53,434 nucleotides of DNA, taken from a virus. A program made the translations under genes and the position numbers. The stretch is taken from positions 1 through 53,434 of IMG/VR virus record IMGVR_UViG_3300020470_000012. The stretch is one strand, 5' to 3'. This document shows, one piece after another, positions 12,114 to 27,100 of this stretch (the first letter of the stretch is position 1; every line of letters begins with the position of its first letter). A model generated the notes under the pieces. The model did no database searches, was not told the DNA's origin, and was given only the letters and a program-made list of their open reading frames with translations.

Positions 12114-15100
12114 ATGATAAAAGTATCGCAGTTAGTAGATAGTCAATTATCTGACTTTTTTAGACAGGAATATCCTACTTTTGTAAAGTTTTTCGAGGAA
12201 TACTATAAAGCAACTGAGATTGATGGTGCTTCGACTGGTCTTCTACGAAAAATTCAGAAATATCAAAATGCTGATTTTTATAAGGATGGTATTATCCTTG
12301 AGACTACATTAGCTGTTGATATTGATGAAACTCAAGAATACATAGAATTATCACAAAAAACTGATAATAAAGGAAGAGCAATATGGGAAAGGTTTCCTGA
12401 AGAAGGTCTTTTATTGCTAGATGATGGTACAAATAGAGAAATTGTACAATATAAAAATATTTCTTTCGGTACTTTATCTTCTATACGTAGAGGTTCTTCA
12501 GGTTCAATTAAATTAGGTGATTTACTAAACGATAGTACCTTCCTGAATACTACTGGGACTGCTTTTAGTGCAAGTAACACAACTGTTACTAACATTAGCC
12601 ATCTTTTCCTTGCAACTTTATTCAAAAATCTAAAATCTCAGTATTTCTCTGGAATTCCTATTGAAAGACTGAATCAGGATATTTCAGTACCTACAATCCT
12701 AAAGTATATCAAGGATTTCTATGCATCTAAAGGTACAAGTCCTGCAATTGAATTCTTATTCAGAAGTGCATTTAATGATGAGAAGATTTTAGTTCGTTAT
12801 CCAAATGAGCAACTTCTAAAATCATCTGTATCTACATGGTCTGTTGATACCATATTACAGGGAACTCTAATCAAATTTCATGATAATGCCACAGTAGATA
12901 ATCTTCCAGGATTAGTTCTAAAACAAATTACTTATGGTTATGATCAGACAATTGGAGAAGCAACAGCAAATATTGAAAAAGTAATTCCAATCAAATCAGG
13001 AAATGATACTCTTTATAGAATTTTCTTGAATGCAGAGTCTATTATTGGAAATTTTCAACCTGCTAATGAAACAAGAAGTAATTCTACTTTTGGTAGTAAT
13101 AATGAGACTTTAGTTGTTGACTCAACAATAGGATTCCCAGAAATAAACGGTGAATTTTATGTAGAAGGAATAAATGATACAGATGGTATCCCAATATCAT
13201 TTTCATATGCAGAAAAGACAGCTACAGAATTTTATGGTGTAGCTACTAATGCTACAGGTTTTACAGGTGTACCTAAGTCTCAATCAGTATTTGGATCTAA
13301 TATTCTTTACGTAGTTTCTGATTCTCAAGACGATCCATTCAAAGATGGATATACTGCTTCTTTTAGACCTGCTGGTTTGATATCAGAGACTCCTATAACT
13401 GGTAAAGGATTATTTGTAAAAGAAGAAGATGTTGTTGAATTTGGTTTATCTGGTAAGAAACAAGATTCTCCTATCAATTCTTCATGGAGACAGAATGTTC
13501 CTTCAACAGAAGACAACGTAAGAGTAGTTTCATATGCTGGAACTATGGTCAATACTTATATCAGTGGTTCATATATTGTTTCAAGAGGAGTAAACCAAGT
13601 ATTTGAGAATAATTCACATGTATTTGTATCTTCAAATGGATTCCCTGATGTTCTTAGTATTGGTGAGATAAGGCAAGGTCCACATTCTGCATTAGCAGTC
13701 GCATCACAAAGACATCTGAAAAAGATTCCAAAAGTTCCTAGTCTTGGTAAATCAAAGGTAAAACAACCTGATAATGGGACTATAGGTGTAACTATTGATG
13801 GTGTTCCTATTATTTCCTTGACAGGACAGAATACAGAACTTGATGGTCCTATTCTTGGTCAAGGTGGACAGTTAGTTAGTGCTGGTGAACTTAATGATAT
13901 TACTGTAGTAGATGGTGGATTTGGATATACTGCACCACCAAAAGTTATTATCAGTGATGATTTTGGTCAAGGTGCTATTGCTACAGCACAAATATCTGGT
14001 GGAAAGGTAATAGGTGTTACTCTAAGTTCTCCTGGTGCATATCAACAAACTCCAGAAGTAACTATTAGTGCAGGATCTGGTGCTCAGATGACTACTGAGT
14101 TTGCATCCAATAATGTTACTGGAGAAATAAAAAATCTTAATATTATTCAAGCAGGTCAAGATTATACCCAAGTACCAGAAATCGTCATTGTAGACGAATC
14201 TGGAAGGGGTAGAGGAGCAAGATTCGTTGTTAGTACAATTGACCCTACAAGTGGTTCTATATCTGCTATACGAAAAGTTTCTGGTGGATATGATTATGAT
14301 GTATCAAAAACTAAGATTTATATCGTTCCTACTGCATCTGGAGCAACTGTTGAGGCACAACTAACTGAATGGCATAGAGATAATATCAAAGAATATTCAA
14401 GATATTCTGATAAGCATAATGGATATCCTTTCCCTGGTTTAATACCAGAATATCATTCTGCGTACAATTATGTTGGTAATCCTATAGGTATTAGAAATGT
14501 ACTTGGTGATAATATTGTTGCTGGTAATGAGCAAGCAGGAAATCTAGAACACTCACCTATTCTTGGATGGGCATATGATGGTGTTCCAATATATGGTCCT
14601 GTTGGTTATGAGGATCCTTTACCATCACAATCTGGAGATTGGAGTATAAAACGTTTAGAATCATCCTATTTCCTAAAAGATGCACGTAATGCCATTGGTA
14701 TCGTGGCATATCAGATGGGAACATTTACAGAAGATTATGAGTATAAACCAGATGGTGATCCTTTACATCAAGATTTGGATGAGTTTAATGGAAGATTCTG
14801 TGAAACTCCTGAATTTCCATTAGGTAGATATTGTTATTTTACTACTGTTCATTCGAGTAGAGATCCTAATCAAGTAGATAGATATGACATAAAACCAAGA
14901 TTCCCTTATGTTATTGGACCTACTTTTAAATATGCACCAGAATCATCTAACTGGGATTCAACTTCTATATTGAAGAATTTGCCTTCTGATGTTATAAGAG
15001 TAAGAGATGTAAATAATAACTTACCTCAGTTTGGTTCTTTAGTTGGTGCAACAGTATCTAATGTTTCATCAGGATCTATTGATTCTGTTATTGTTGAGAA

Positions 15101-18100
15101 TGCTGGTACAAATTATCAGGATGGCAATCAATTCTTCAATCCTAAATGGGGTACTGGAGATAGATTCTATGTTGATAATACAGATACTCAAGGTGCTGGA
15201 TTTTCAGCAGAAGTTTCTTCTATTCTTCCCAAAGATCCAGATGGTAAGATTGTACATGTAGGTAGTATTGTTGCTAATGATATCATTGGAAAACTTGATT
15301 CTAGACAACAAAGACTAAAAGTTCCTTCTCCTACAATTATTCCAGGTACTAATAGACTGGTTTATAATAGGATATCTGAAGGTGATGAGATTACAGATAA
15401 TACTGTTTTAGAGCAGAGTTTTGAAACTTCCGTTGATATTGATGAAAAAGTAACAAATATTCAACTTCGTGCTAGAAATCTTGAAAATCTTAGCACAGGA
15501 ATGACATTAACACTTGAAGATGAAATAGTATATGTAAGTGGTACTCCAACTAATAATACTAAGTTTGTAAATGTTAGAGTTTCTTCTACAGAGCAATTAT
15601 CTAGTGATTTACCAATAACATCAGGATCACAAAAAGGATTCTATTATCAATATTTAAATGGATCATATGCATTTGATGAAATTTATGTTGATTCTCAAAA
15701 TGTTAGTTATAAGATTGGTAAGATTATAGGACTTGATAGAACTGCAAAGGTAATGCAGCTTGAGATGTATATTAATCCTGTTACTGATAATTACTATACA
15801 TTTACTGTTTCATCTACATTCAATCAGGCATTATATAACAATGCTGGTGGATATGAACATTCAATTAGTGTTGCTGATGTTGGATTTACAGGAATTGCTG
15901 CTGCAGCTGCACTTTATAATGGAACTGGATCAGCAAGTAGATTCTCTTCTTCAATACAATCACCAACTACAGAAACAAATTTATGGGGTGGTGCTAATAA
16001 TTACAACTATTTTGGTGAAGCACGTGCAGGGGATTTTGAATTTTCAAAGCAAGTTCCAGTAATTCGTTCATGGGATTCTTCTAAAGCAGTTCCTCATGGA
16101 TCAGGAGTTACTTTAAAAAGTCAAGTACCTACAGGGGTTATATCTGATTATACTGTAAAGATTTCTGTTGTTGGTGTATCCAGCATGGATGCATGGAATG
16201 TCGGGACTTATATAAAGGGAGCAGATTCTCAATGTGAAGGAAGAGTTGTAAAAGTAGAAAAAACAAGTCCAACTGAAGGTTATCTTTATATACAGGATAT
16301 AAAGTCAGGTCCAAATGCTGGAGACCTTCCTAGGTTTGGAAATTGGGATGGTACTAATTTTACTGGTGAAACTGTTAATGAAATTGGAATTGGTGCAACT
16401 AATACTATAGATGGTGGAGTTATTACGAGTTATAATCCAATAACACAGACCACTACACAACTTACTAAAACAATAGAAAATCTTGATACAATTTTACATG
16501 TAGCAAATCCTGACGCTTTCCCACTCGATAGGTATATTGCTATTGGTGTTGAAAAAATGCGAATTGTCTCTAGAGATCTGGAGAATAAAACATGGACAGT
16601 TGCTAGAAAACAGTTAGGAAGTGCATATCCTACTAGTGGTAGTCACTTAAATGGTACAGTAATTGAGATTTCAAATTCTGCAGGAACATTTACTGCAGGT
16701 TCTGATAAGTATTATGCAACGGTAGATTTATATAATGCTCAGACATTTACTTCATCAAGTACATTCAAAGATCAAGATGACCAAAATATTGATGTAGAAG
16801 AAGCAATATTGAATCCAATTACTGCTGATCAACGTAATATAACATTTGGTCCTACTAATTTTGATTTCTTCAATTTAGGAAATGTTATAAAGATTGGAAC
16901 AGAATTTATTCGTTTAGATGGAGTTGCTGGAAATATATTCCATGCTACTAGGGGATTTAATAATACTACAGCACAAGAACATGCTCATGATAGTTCAATA
17001 ACAAATCAGAGTGAACTTCAAGCTACTGTTACTGTAAGAGAAAAAGAAAATGGTGTTGATATTGGACCTATTTCTCATGGATTAGATGAATCTGATATAG
17101 TTGAAATATTTGGTGATCCATCAGAAGATGAAACTTCTAAAACGTTAGTTGAAGTAAAATTTGATGGTTCTGCTAATAGATTTAGATTTAAGAGTATTCA
17201 TACTAATGATACATTTGAATCTAATCCAAATCTAACTTTTGTATATGGTCATACATATGAATTTGATGTATCTGATCTAAGTAACCAAACTACTATATTA
17301 TCATTCTATAATGATGATTTGTATACTGATGAGTATGCTGTTGACAGAAATGGTACTCCAGGTAATGCTAATGCTAAGGTAACGTTATCGATAACTGATA
17401 CTTCTATTGCAAATTTATTCTATGATAATTCAAATAGTTCTATAACAGATAGTAATCCAAAAGTTAATTTTGTTGAAGATCCTTATAATGTTTCTGGAAC
17501 TTCTATATTCAATGTTACAGAATCTACTTTTGATTATATTGTCAAACGTAGGGTAGAAGGTTCTGCTAGAGGAACTAAAAAGATGGGAGTTGTTACTCCA
17601 AACGTTTTTGGAGAAATTGCTAATGTTAATATTCTAAATCAAGGTTATGGATATGAATCTCTTCCTATCATAAAGGGTATATCTTTAAGAGATGAAGATA
17701 AAATACGTTATACAATTACTGTAGATGAAGATAACGGAGCGATTACTTCAGTTGATGTAGTTTATGGTGGTAAAAGATATATAAGTCCAACAGTATATGT
17801 TATTGGAAATGGAACTGGTGCTAAATTGATTACTGATACTTTAGCTGGATCAGTTCGTACTATTAGAGTAGAAGATGGAGGTCTTGGATATTCAACTGGT
17901 ACTGAATTGCTTTTGGTTGAAGAAGATGAAAGAAATGTAAGAGTTCTTCCATCATCTTCTACTATCGGTAAAGTTATTGGACTCAATATAACAAATCCTG
18001 GTGCTCGTTTCTCCAATAACTTCACAATGGTTCCTGAGACTACTATTCCAACTTCAATGCAGTTGGTAAATCTCGGTAATGATAATCCAGATTCTCCCAA

Positions 18101-21100
18101 GAGATATGAGTTTGGTGAAAGAGTATATCAAGGTGATGTTAATAATCCTTTAGTTACTGGTATAGTTGTTGATTATAATGAAATAAATCAGACTCTTAGA
18201 GTAAAGAGTGTTGTTGGGGAATTTTTGGTAGGAGTACAACTAAGAGGATATCTTTCTGGAACTATATCTACACCTCAGACAGTCAATGCTGCTTCTATCC
18301 AGTCTACTATTGATGCTATTACTAGTATTAGTGGATTCTTCTCAGATGACTTAGGTAAACTAAGTACGTCATCTCAGAAGATTCAGGATTCCTATTTCTA
18401 TCAGGATTTCTCTTATGTTATCCGTTCTCAGATACCAGTATCCGACTGGAGAGAAATTATCAAGGATTCTACTCATCCTGCAGGTTTCTTAGTATTTGGT
18501 GAAGTTATTCTCGATTCTTCAGCAAGTGTAACTACTGTTCCTCTTGGTGGTAGTACAACTTGTCCTCCAAATGTACACAAATTTACTTTTGATACTAAAG
18601 CAGATATTGTAGCTGATTATACATCATCATATTCATGGGGAACAACATTGTTCTTGAGAAATGGTGCAGATATTAAAGTTGGAGATTCATTCAAATTCTA
18701 TCAGGATAGTTTTGATTATGAATTGAAATGGAAGGCAATAAATGCTGCTGGTGATATTATTGAGGGTAAATTAGTTGATCAGAAGATATATTATATAACT
18801 GATGCAATAAATGATGGATTAGGTAATGCACATGTAAAAATATCTTTGTATCATCCAAACGATACATTTGCTGACGCTGAACATAATAGAGAAAGATTTG
18901 ATTTATCTTTACAACCAACTTTAGGTTCTTATCTTCCAAACTTTACTTGTGATTCACAGAATCCATATAAACAGATTACTATTGAAGTATTCAAAGAGTT
19001 TATTGATATTGATCCTACAATTCCAATGGAATTGACAGATTCACTCAAGACTGTTCAAATCAATAAGTTCTTTAGAATGGTTGAGAGACCTGGTATGGGT
19101 TCTCTAATATCTGCTGAAGGAACAGTTGCTATTGATCTATCATATGTTGATGATATCACTGCTAATATTGATGGTATCAAGAAAATATATGATATTAGAG
19201 AAGAAGGATCTTTAATTTCTCCTTGGAGTGATAATTCATTACTTGTTACTATTGATGGTGTAGGGCAGGAACCTGGAAAGGCATTTACAATTATCAATGA
19301 TAGAAAGATTGAGTCATTAGAAATTACAAGTACTGGTGATGGTTCATTAGAGTATGATTCTTGGAAGATAACTAGTGGTTCAACAGATATTGATAATGGT
19401 GTTACTGTTGTAAGTGGTACTGCTGATGTTAAGCAAGTATATAAAGACGAAGAATTCATTTATATAACTTCGCAAGGTGTTCCATCATATACAGCAACTC
19501 TAGGTCCTTATAGTGGACTAAACCCCTCTTTCCAAGACTATATCAAGAGAATACCAACTGAGGTATTTGCTCCTGTAGATAAGGAACCTACTCCATTAGG
19601 AGTTATTGGAATATTTGCTAATGGAACCCTTTTACAAAACAGTACATTAGAAACAACATATAATAATAAAAATAAGTGGACTATAACTGAGGTTGGATCT
19701 AGCCCACTATCTGATGAATTTGGTGGCATGGCAAATACTAGAGGGCAGTATTATCAGGCATGTAATCCAATAGGATTGAGAAGACAGTTGAATGATAATA
19801 TGACATCATCTGGAGCTTATGCAGAAGATGCTACAACTCCAACACATTCACCTATCCTTGGATGGATGTTTGATGGTACTCCAATATATGGACCTTATGG
19901 ATATACAGATCCTCATTCTGCTATATCTGCTGTAAAGAGAATAGAAAGTGGATATTCTACTAGACAAATTGGTACTAGAAATACTTTTATTGATGGAACA
20001 ATTCTTACAGGAGATGATATTGGTCCCCCAGTAGACTCAGTTGAATTTAATGTAGTAGGATTTGTTCCGTTTGCTGGTGCTACTGATGAATTCCTTCCTG
20101 GTGCTGTACTTACTCAAGTAAACAGTCAAACAGATGATACTGTAGTTTCTGGTGTAAGTGGAATTGTTCAATCATTTGATCCTATTACAGGAAAAGTTCT
20201 AATCGCATCTGTGAATGGTGTATTCAGCCAAAATATGTGGGTCAAGAGTCCTACTGCTTGGTGTCAGATTAGTAACGTTCCTATCATATACAATATTGGT
20301 TACTTTGTAGAAGATTATAGTTATAGTTCAACAGGTGCAGACCTTGATGTTTATAATGGAAGATTCTGTGTAACTCCAGAATTCCCTGAAGGTAGATATT
20401 GTTATTTTGCAACTATAAAGAATGAAAATTATACTTATTCTACAACTAGTACTCCAGAATTGAATGCAGCATATCCATTTGTAGTTGGTCCGAATTTATA
20501 CCATAAGTTCTATCAAGAAAATCAACTTACTAAAGGTGAATTAGCATCTAAGATTATATTTGCAAATCCACCTAAAGAAATTATTGATAGTTCTACAGGT
20601 CATACTCAAACTCAGAAGTTTGTAGCTAGAAAATTTGGATTCTCTGATGTACCTAACAATAGGAATTTCAATAAGAAATTTGTTGATATTTCTCCTCAGT
20701 TTGATGGATATAAGACAACATTTGCATTACAATATAATGCTCAACAACCAAACTTTGCTCCTACTGATCCAATAGAACCAAGTGAAAATGCTTTAGTGTT
20801 CATGGATGGTATTATTCAGATACCTGGAGTTGATAAATCATATACCATAGATGATGTTGCCAATACAATAACTTTCAGTACTCCTCCTAAGAGAATTGGT
20901 AAGTTGATTAATATGAGTGAAATTGCTGGAATTCTAAATTTCAGAGAAAATGAGATTGTAGTTGGTAAAACAAGTGGAGCAACAGGAAGAGTTATTAATA
21001 GAACTCCTCTTGGATATGAAGGAAAGGGTGTACTAAAAGTTGAAGTACTAACTAAAGATTTTGTTGATGGGGAAAATATTACTGCTCCAGCAGTTTCTGG

Positions 21101-24100
21101 TGATGTAGAACCAAGAACAGGAAAGGATACAACTGGTGCTGTAATTCAATTAGGTAATCTTAATGTAAGCGGAGCTTCTTATGATCCTAATACAGGAGAA
21201 ATGATTCTTACAGTTAGTGATGTGAATCATTTGGTTGAAGATTTGAATGGAAATCTAATCAGTACTCCTATTACTACAAATGATGTTCTTAATATTAGAT
21301 ATAAATCTATAACATTTACTTGTTTCCAAGATAACCATCAAACTGAGCATAGTTATCCACGAGCAGGAGATCCAGCTCATCGTCAAAATTTGAATATTAC
21401 AGCAGTAGGTGCTCAGACTATTACTGTGAATGTAGGTGTATCTCCAAATAAAACAACTCATCTTTTTGTCAATGCATCTAATCCTGCAGTATTAGTCAAT
21501 GGAAAGACATTTGGTCGTCAAGAAATTGATACTCCTATAAACCTAAAAGGAACAGTAACTGCTAAGGATAGATTCTTAGATGCTGCAAACCTTCTTGAAG
21601 CAAACAAACAATTGATTGCTGAAGAATCTGTTTTAGCAATGTTGGATTATCCTGCATATAAAGGATCATTCTCAGTAGCATCAAATCAAGGTGGTAATTA
21701 TACACACCGTTTTGAAAGTGGTGTTACTAATGCTATTACTGCTAATGATGGTTCACAATATACTGCTGTTACCAATACAACTTATAACCCTGCATCTGGA
21801 TTCCTAACATTAGATATTGGAACTCATACTTTGACTACTGCTAATACAATTACTATTGATGATGGTGGAGTCACATTTAGTTGTGCTAAGGATAATAATG
21901 CTACAAATCATGCATATCCAAGAGCAACTGATCCTGCATCTGGGCAGTCATTAGCAATTACTGCTGCTGTTGGTGATACTATTACTGTAAATGTTGGATC
22001 ATCCCCATTTAATAATCAAGATTGTATTGATGATGTAAAGGATGTTATCTCTGCTATTGTTGATAATATTAGATTTGGTGGAAATGATGAAGTTTATGAT
22101 GCAGCAGACCTTTATGTAAATGGAGGGGTATTACAGCATCTTGTAGGTGAGGAAGAACCATCTAAATTAGCATTCAGGTGGGCAAAGGATCTTTGTGTTC
22201 TTGCTATGCAGAACAAGTTGAATGATTATAATAAACTTGGTACTGCTAATGGTTATTCTTCAATTGATAATGCTTCTACCAATAAGATGATTGATGGAGC
22301 AAATCTAATAGAATGGAATAAAGATCTAATTGCCCATGAAGCATTAGAAAGAATGTCTGCTCAATATCCTACTTACACTTACAATAGTGGATATACATCT
22401 GATGATTGTTTAGATGATTTGAAAGATACTCTTGATTGTATGATCTTCAATATGACTTATGGTGGAAATAATAAGACTTGGGATGCTGCAAACTTCTATG
22501 CTCAAGGTGCATATATTGTAACTGGAAAAGAGACAGAAATTGTTTATGCATTCAATGCTGCAAAGGATATTTCTTCTGAAGTTTGTCGTAATATTCTTGT
22601 GAATATTACAGGAAGTCATGGATTCACTCAGCATACTAATGCTACAATCACTGATTCTACAATTACTTCATTCACACCATCTGCTGCAACCTATAATCCA
22701 ACATCAGGTGAAATGGTTCTAACAATAGCCAATCATGGATTAACTTCAGCAAATACTATTGAGATAGATACAGATTCTTTAGAATTTACTTGTTCTATGG
22801 ATAATAATGCTACTAAGCATACCTATCCTAGATCTTCAGATCCTTCTAACAGTAAAGCATTAGAAATTCTCAATTCTACTACAAATACTATTACTGTAAA
22901 TGTTGGATCATCTCCTTTAGAAACTTATAATATAACTGATGCTGATTATAATGAGACTAGTGGTGATATGGAGATTACTATTGGTGATCACAACTTTATT
23001 GAAGGTTCTGGTATAAAGTTAGCTGCCAATTCACTAACCTTTACTTGCCTAAAAGATTTCAATGTAACTGAACATTCATATCCTCGTACAACAGATCCAG
23101 TTTATGATAAGTCTATTCCAATCAAGAGTATTGGTACAATACCATATAGTATAAGTGATGCGGATTATAATCCAGAAACAGGAATAGTTACTTTGACTGT
23201 ACCTGGTCAATCATTTACTAATCCAACAAGGCATACTGCAGAGAGTGCTTCTTATAATCCTTTAACAGGTGAATTGACTGTCACAGTTGGTACTAATAAT
23301 ACCTTTAAAGTTTCTGACATGATTAGGATTGCTCCTAATTCAATGTTCTTTACATGTACTATGGATGCTAATGCTACACAACATTCATATCCTCGTCTTT
23401 CCGATCCTGTAGCAAATAAGTGGTTGCCTATTAGTGGAGTATCTACTTCTTCATTCACTGTAAATGTTGGTACATCTAATATTAGTGGATATGATGTATC
23501 AGATTCTACATATAATCCTACAACTGGAGATCTAACTTTAGATATTGGTCCTCATAATTTAGACATAGGAACATCAATTAGAATTGGAAAGGATTCTTTG
23601 AGATTTACATGTGATATGGATAATAATGGTAGTTATCATACTTATCCAAGATCAACTGATCCTTTCTATGATAAAGCAGTCAATATTAGTGCTAAATCAT
23701 CTACCACGATAACTGTCAATGTTGGAACTACTCCTCTTGCAAGTCATAATGTTACTGATGCTACCTATGATACAACTTCAGGTAATCTGCAGTTGGAGAT
23801 TGGATCTCATACCTTACAGGTTGGTGAGAGTATTAGATTGCAACCAGAATCTCTAACATTTAGTTGTGCATTCAATGGTGCTTCAGGTGCTGCTGCTGAG
23901 AAGGCATATCCTCGTGCAACAGGTGCTACTACCAATACTGGTGCTGATTATGCATATAATACTGCTCTTGAAATTATTTCAATAACTTCAACAAAAATTA
24001 CCGTAAATGTAAATGGTGGTCAAGGTGCTATAAGCAATAGTGATGTTCATACATTTGTATCAGCAACTTCTGGTGCTGTGGTCTCAGGTGGTAATTATCC

Positions 24101-27100
24101 ACACACATATGTAAATCAATCTAATACATTTACACCAACTGGTGCATCATATAATCCAACAACAGGTTTTATGACACTAACTGTGAATGATCATAAGTTT
24201 GGTAATGGCGATCATATAAGAATTGCTGATAATTCCATTGTAATGACATGTACTCATGGTAGTGGGCAGAAATCATATCCAAGAATTAGTGATCCTGTTA
24301 GTGGTAAGTGGATACCAGTTTCTAATGTAACTGCAAATACATTTGATGTTCAAGTTCTAGATTCTGCTCCATCTACTAATACTACTCCTCACACATTTAT
24401 TTCTGCACAAACTAATTGTATAGAAAGAGCTGTTGTTAGTACAGGTGGAAATTACGCACATACATTTATTGATGCACTTGCTGGAGGAATTGAGAAAGCA
24501 ACTCAATTGGTAAAATTAGATGATAATGCATTGATGTTCCAATGTGCTATGGATGATTATGCAACAAATCATACTTATCCTCGTCCTTCTGATCCATATA
24601 ACTCAAGATGGCTTCCTATAAGTGGAGTTGATGGAGATAATTTTGATATTCAAATTGGAGTTTCTCCAAATAAATCTAAACATAAATTTATAACTGCAGA
24701 ACCTAATAGTCTAAAAATACAAGATGGTAAAATTACAATCAATGTAGGAAGTTCATCTTTACCTACTGATCATCACCCTCATACATTTGTAAGAGCAACT
24801 GATGGTGCATTGATTAGTGGTGGTAGTTATACACATTCATTCAGTTCTGCTAAGGATAATTGCATTACTGCAAGAACTATATTGCCTACTTTAGCTCCAA
24901 CTGATGCAACATATGATGCTACTACTGGAAACTTAGTAATTACATCTAAGGATCATGGATTAACAACTAATGATAGAATTAGTATTACTCCAAATTCAAT
25001 GAACTTTACATGTTCAATGGATGGCAATTCAACAGAGCATAGTTATCCTCGTAAGTCTGATCCAGTTGCTGCTGCTGTAATACCTGTTGCAACAATCAAT
25101 AATTCTGATACATTTACAGTGAATGTAGGTGCTTCACCAACAGTAAATCATAATGTTTCTAATGCAACTTATGATTCTGTTACAGGTAATATGATACTTA
25201 CTATTGGAAATCATACTTTGAATAAAGGGACATCAATCAAGTTAGCAGATAATTCACTAACATTTACATGTGCTAAAGATGGTAATGCTACTAATCACAC
25301 ATATCCCAGAACAGATATAATCAATAAAAATATTGATACTGCTTCTTATAATCCTGTTACAGGTATATTGAGTATTACCAGTACTGGTCATGGATTCTCT
25401 AATGGAGAAACTGTAAAGATTGCTAATAACTCTATTACGATGAAATGTTTGATGGATGGTAACTCAGTAAATAAAAATTATCCAAGATCAACAGATCCTA
25501 TTAGTGATAAATGGGTTGAAGTACAAAATGCACTTACAGATACATTTGATATATTTGTTGGTAAATCTCCTTTAGTCAAATATACACCTGGTCCTGGAAC
25601 TACATATGATCCTAATACAGGTCTTGTAGTTCTCAACATAGGACCACATAATTTAGTTGGTGAGAAGAAATTTACTCCTGCTGCTGGTACAACATACAAT
25701 CCTAATACAGGTATTCTGTCTGTTAGACATGTAGATCATGGACTAATTGTTGGTGATCAGATTAGAATAGCACCTAATGCAGTTACTTTCACATGTTTGG
25801 AAGATAATAATCAGACTAATCATTCTTATCCACGTCCTTCTGACCCTGTTGCTAATAAAGTAATAGACGTTGTTGCTGTGACTGCTGATACATTTGATGT
25901 TCAAGTTTTAGATACTATACCTTCTACTAACGTTACAGATCATACATTTGTATCTGGTATTGCTAATAGCATCACAAAGGCAGGTCATTCTATTAAACTT
26001 GCTGCTGATGCATTGAAGTTTACTTGTGCTAAAGATAATCACGCAACATTCCATACATACCCAAGACCAAGTGATCCTAATTTCAATACTGCAATCGACA
26101 TAAAAGACGTTACTGATACAACTATAACAATACAAGTATTGAATACTATTCCATCTACTAACACCTCAGATCATATATTCATTGAGGCAACTGCTGATTC
26201 AGTTATTGCTGGTGGTAATTATACACATACATTTGTATCAGCAACCACTAATGCAATTAGTCATAGAAAAGATAATGCATATGATAATTCTATTGAGATT
26301 ATTCAGGATGGATCACTTCATACTGTAACAGATGCCACTTATAATCCAATAACAGGAAAAATGGTAGTTACTGTTCCTACTCATGGATTTAGTAATGGTG
26401 ATCATATCAAGTTTAATAATGGTTCCTTGAAGTTTGAATGTACATTTGATACTACTATTGTTCAATCCTATCCAAGACCAACTGATCCTTACAGTAATAA
26501 GTGGTTATCTATAACTTGGATTGATAATGATACGTTTGAAGTCTTTGTAGGAAAATCTAGTAACACCACTAAACATACATTTGTAACTGCAGACACAGAT
26601 GGTCTAACAAGAAATAATGGTCAAATTACAATCAATGTTGGGGTTGCTGAAGTTGCTGAACAGTATACACATACATTTGTATCAGCAACTCCTAATGCTG
26701 TAATTTCTGGTGGTAATTATGCACATACATTTGTAAGTGCCTATAGCAATGCAATTAAAGTTCTTGGTTATGATACTAATGATTGTGCTGATGTAGTTTC
26801 CGCTATAGCATCACTCAATAGTATTGTTACTAATGCAATTACAACTCCATCATCCTTATCAAGTGTTGTAAGAACTCCTCCTAATGCATATCCATTGAAA
26901 TATACAAATTCTGATAATTTGGTATTTGATAATGATATTGCAATAGATCCTGCTTCAAGAAATTATACTGTGTCTTGTGCTGATGTTGCATCTTCTATCA
27001 GTACTTTGATGGATATCATTATCAATACTATTGATAATCCAGCATCTTTTGCTTCTGTTGTTAGGACTCCTAAGAGATCTTATATTGAAAAGAAAGGAAT

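Noticed and set aside
22410-22634. Reverse-strand frames inside the giant gene
   Set aside because: They are short, low in complexity and wholly inside a continuous forward frame.
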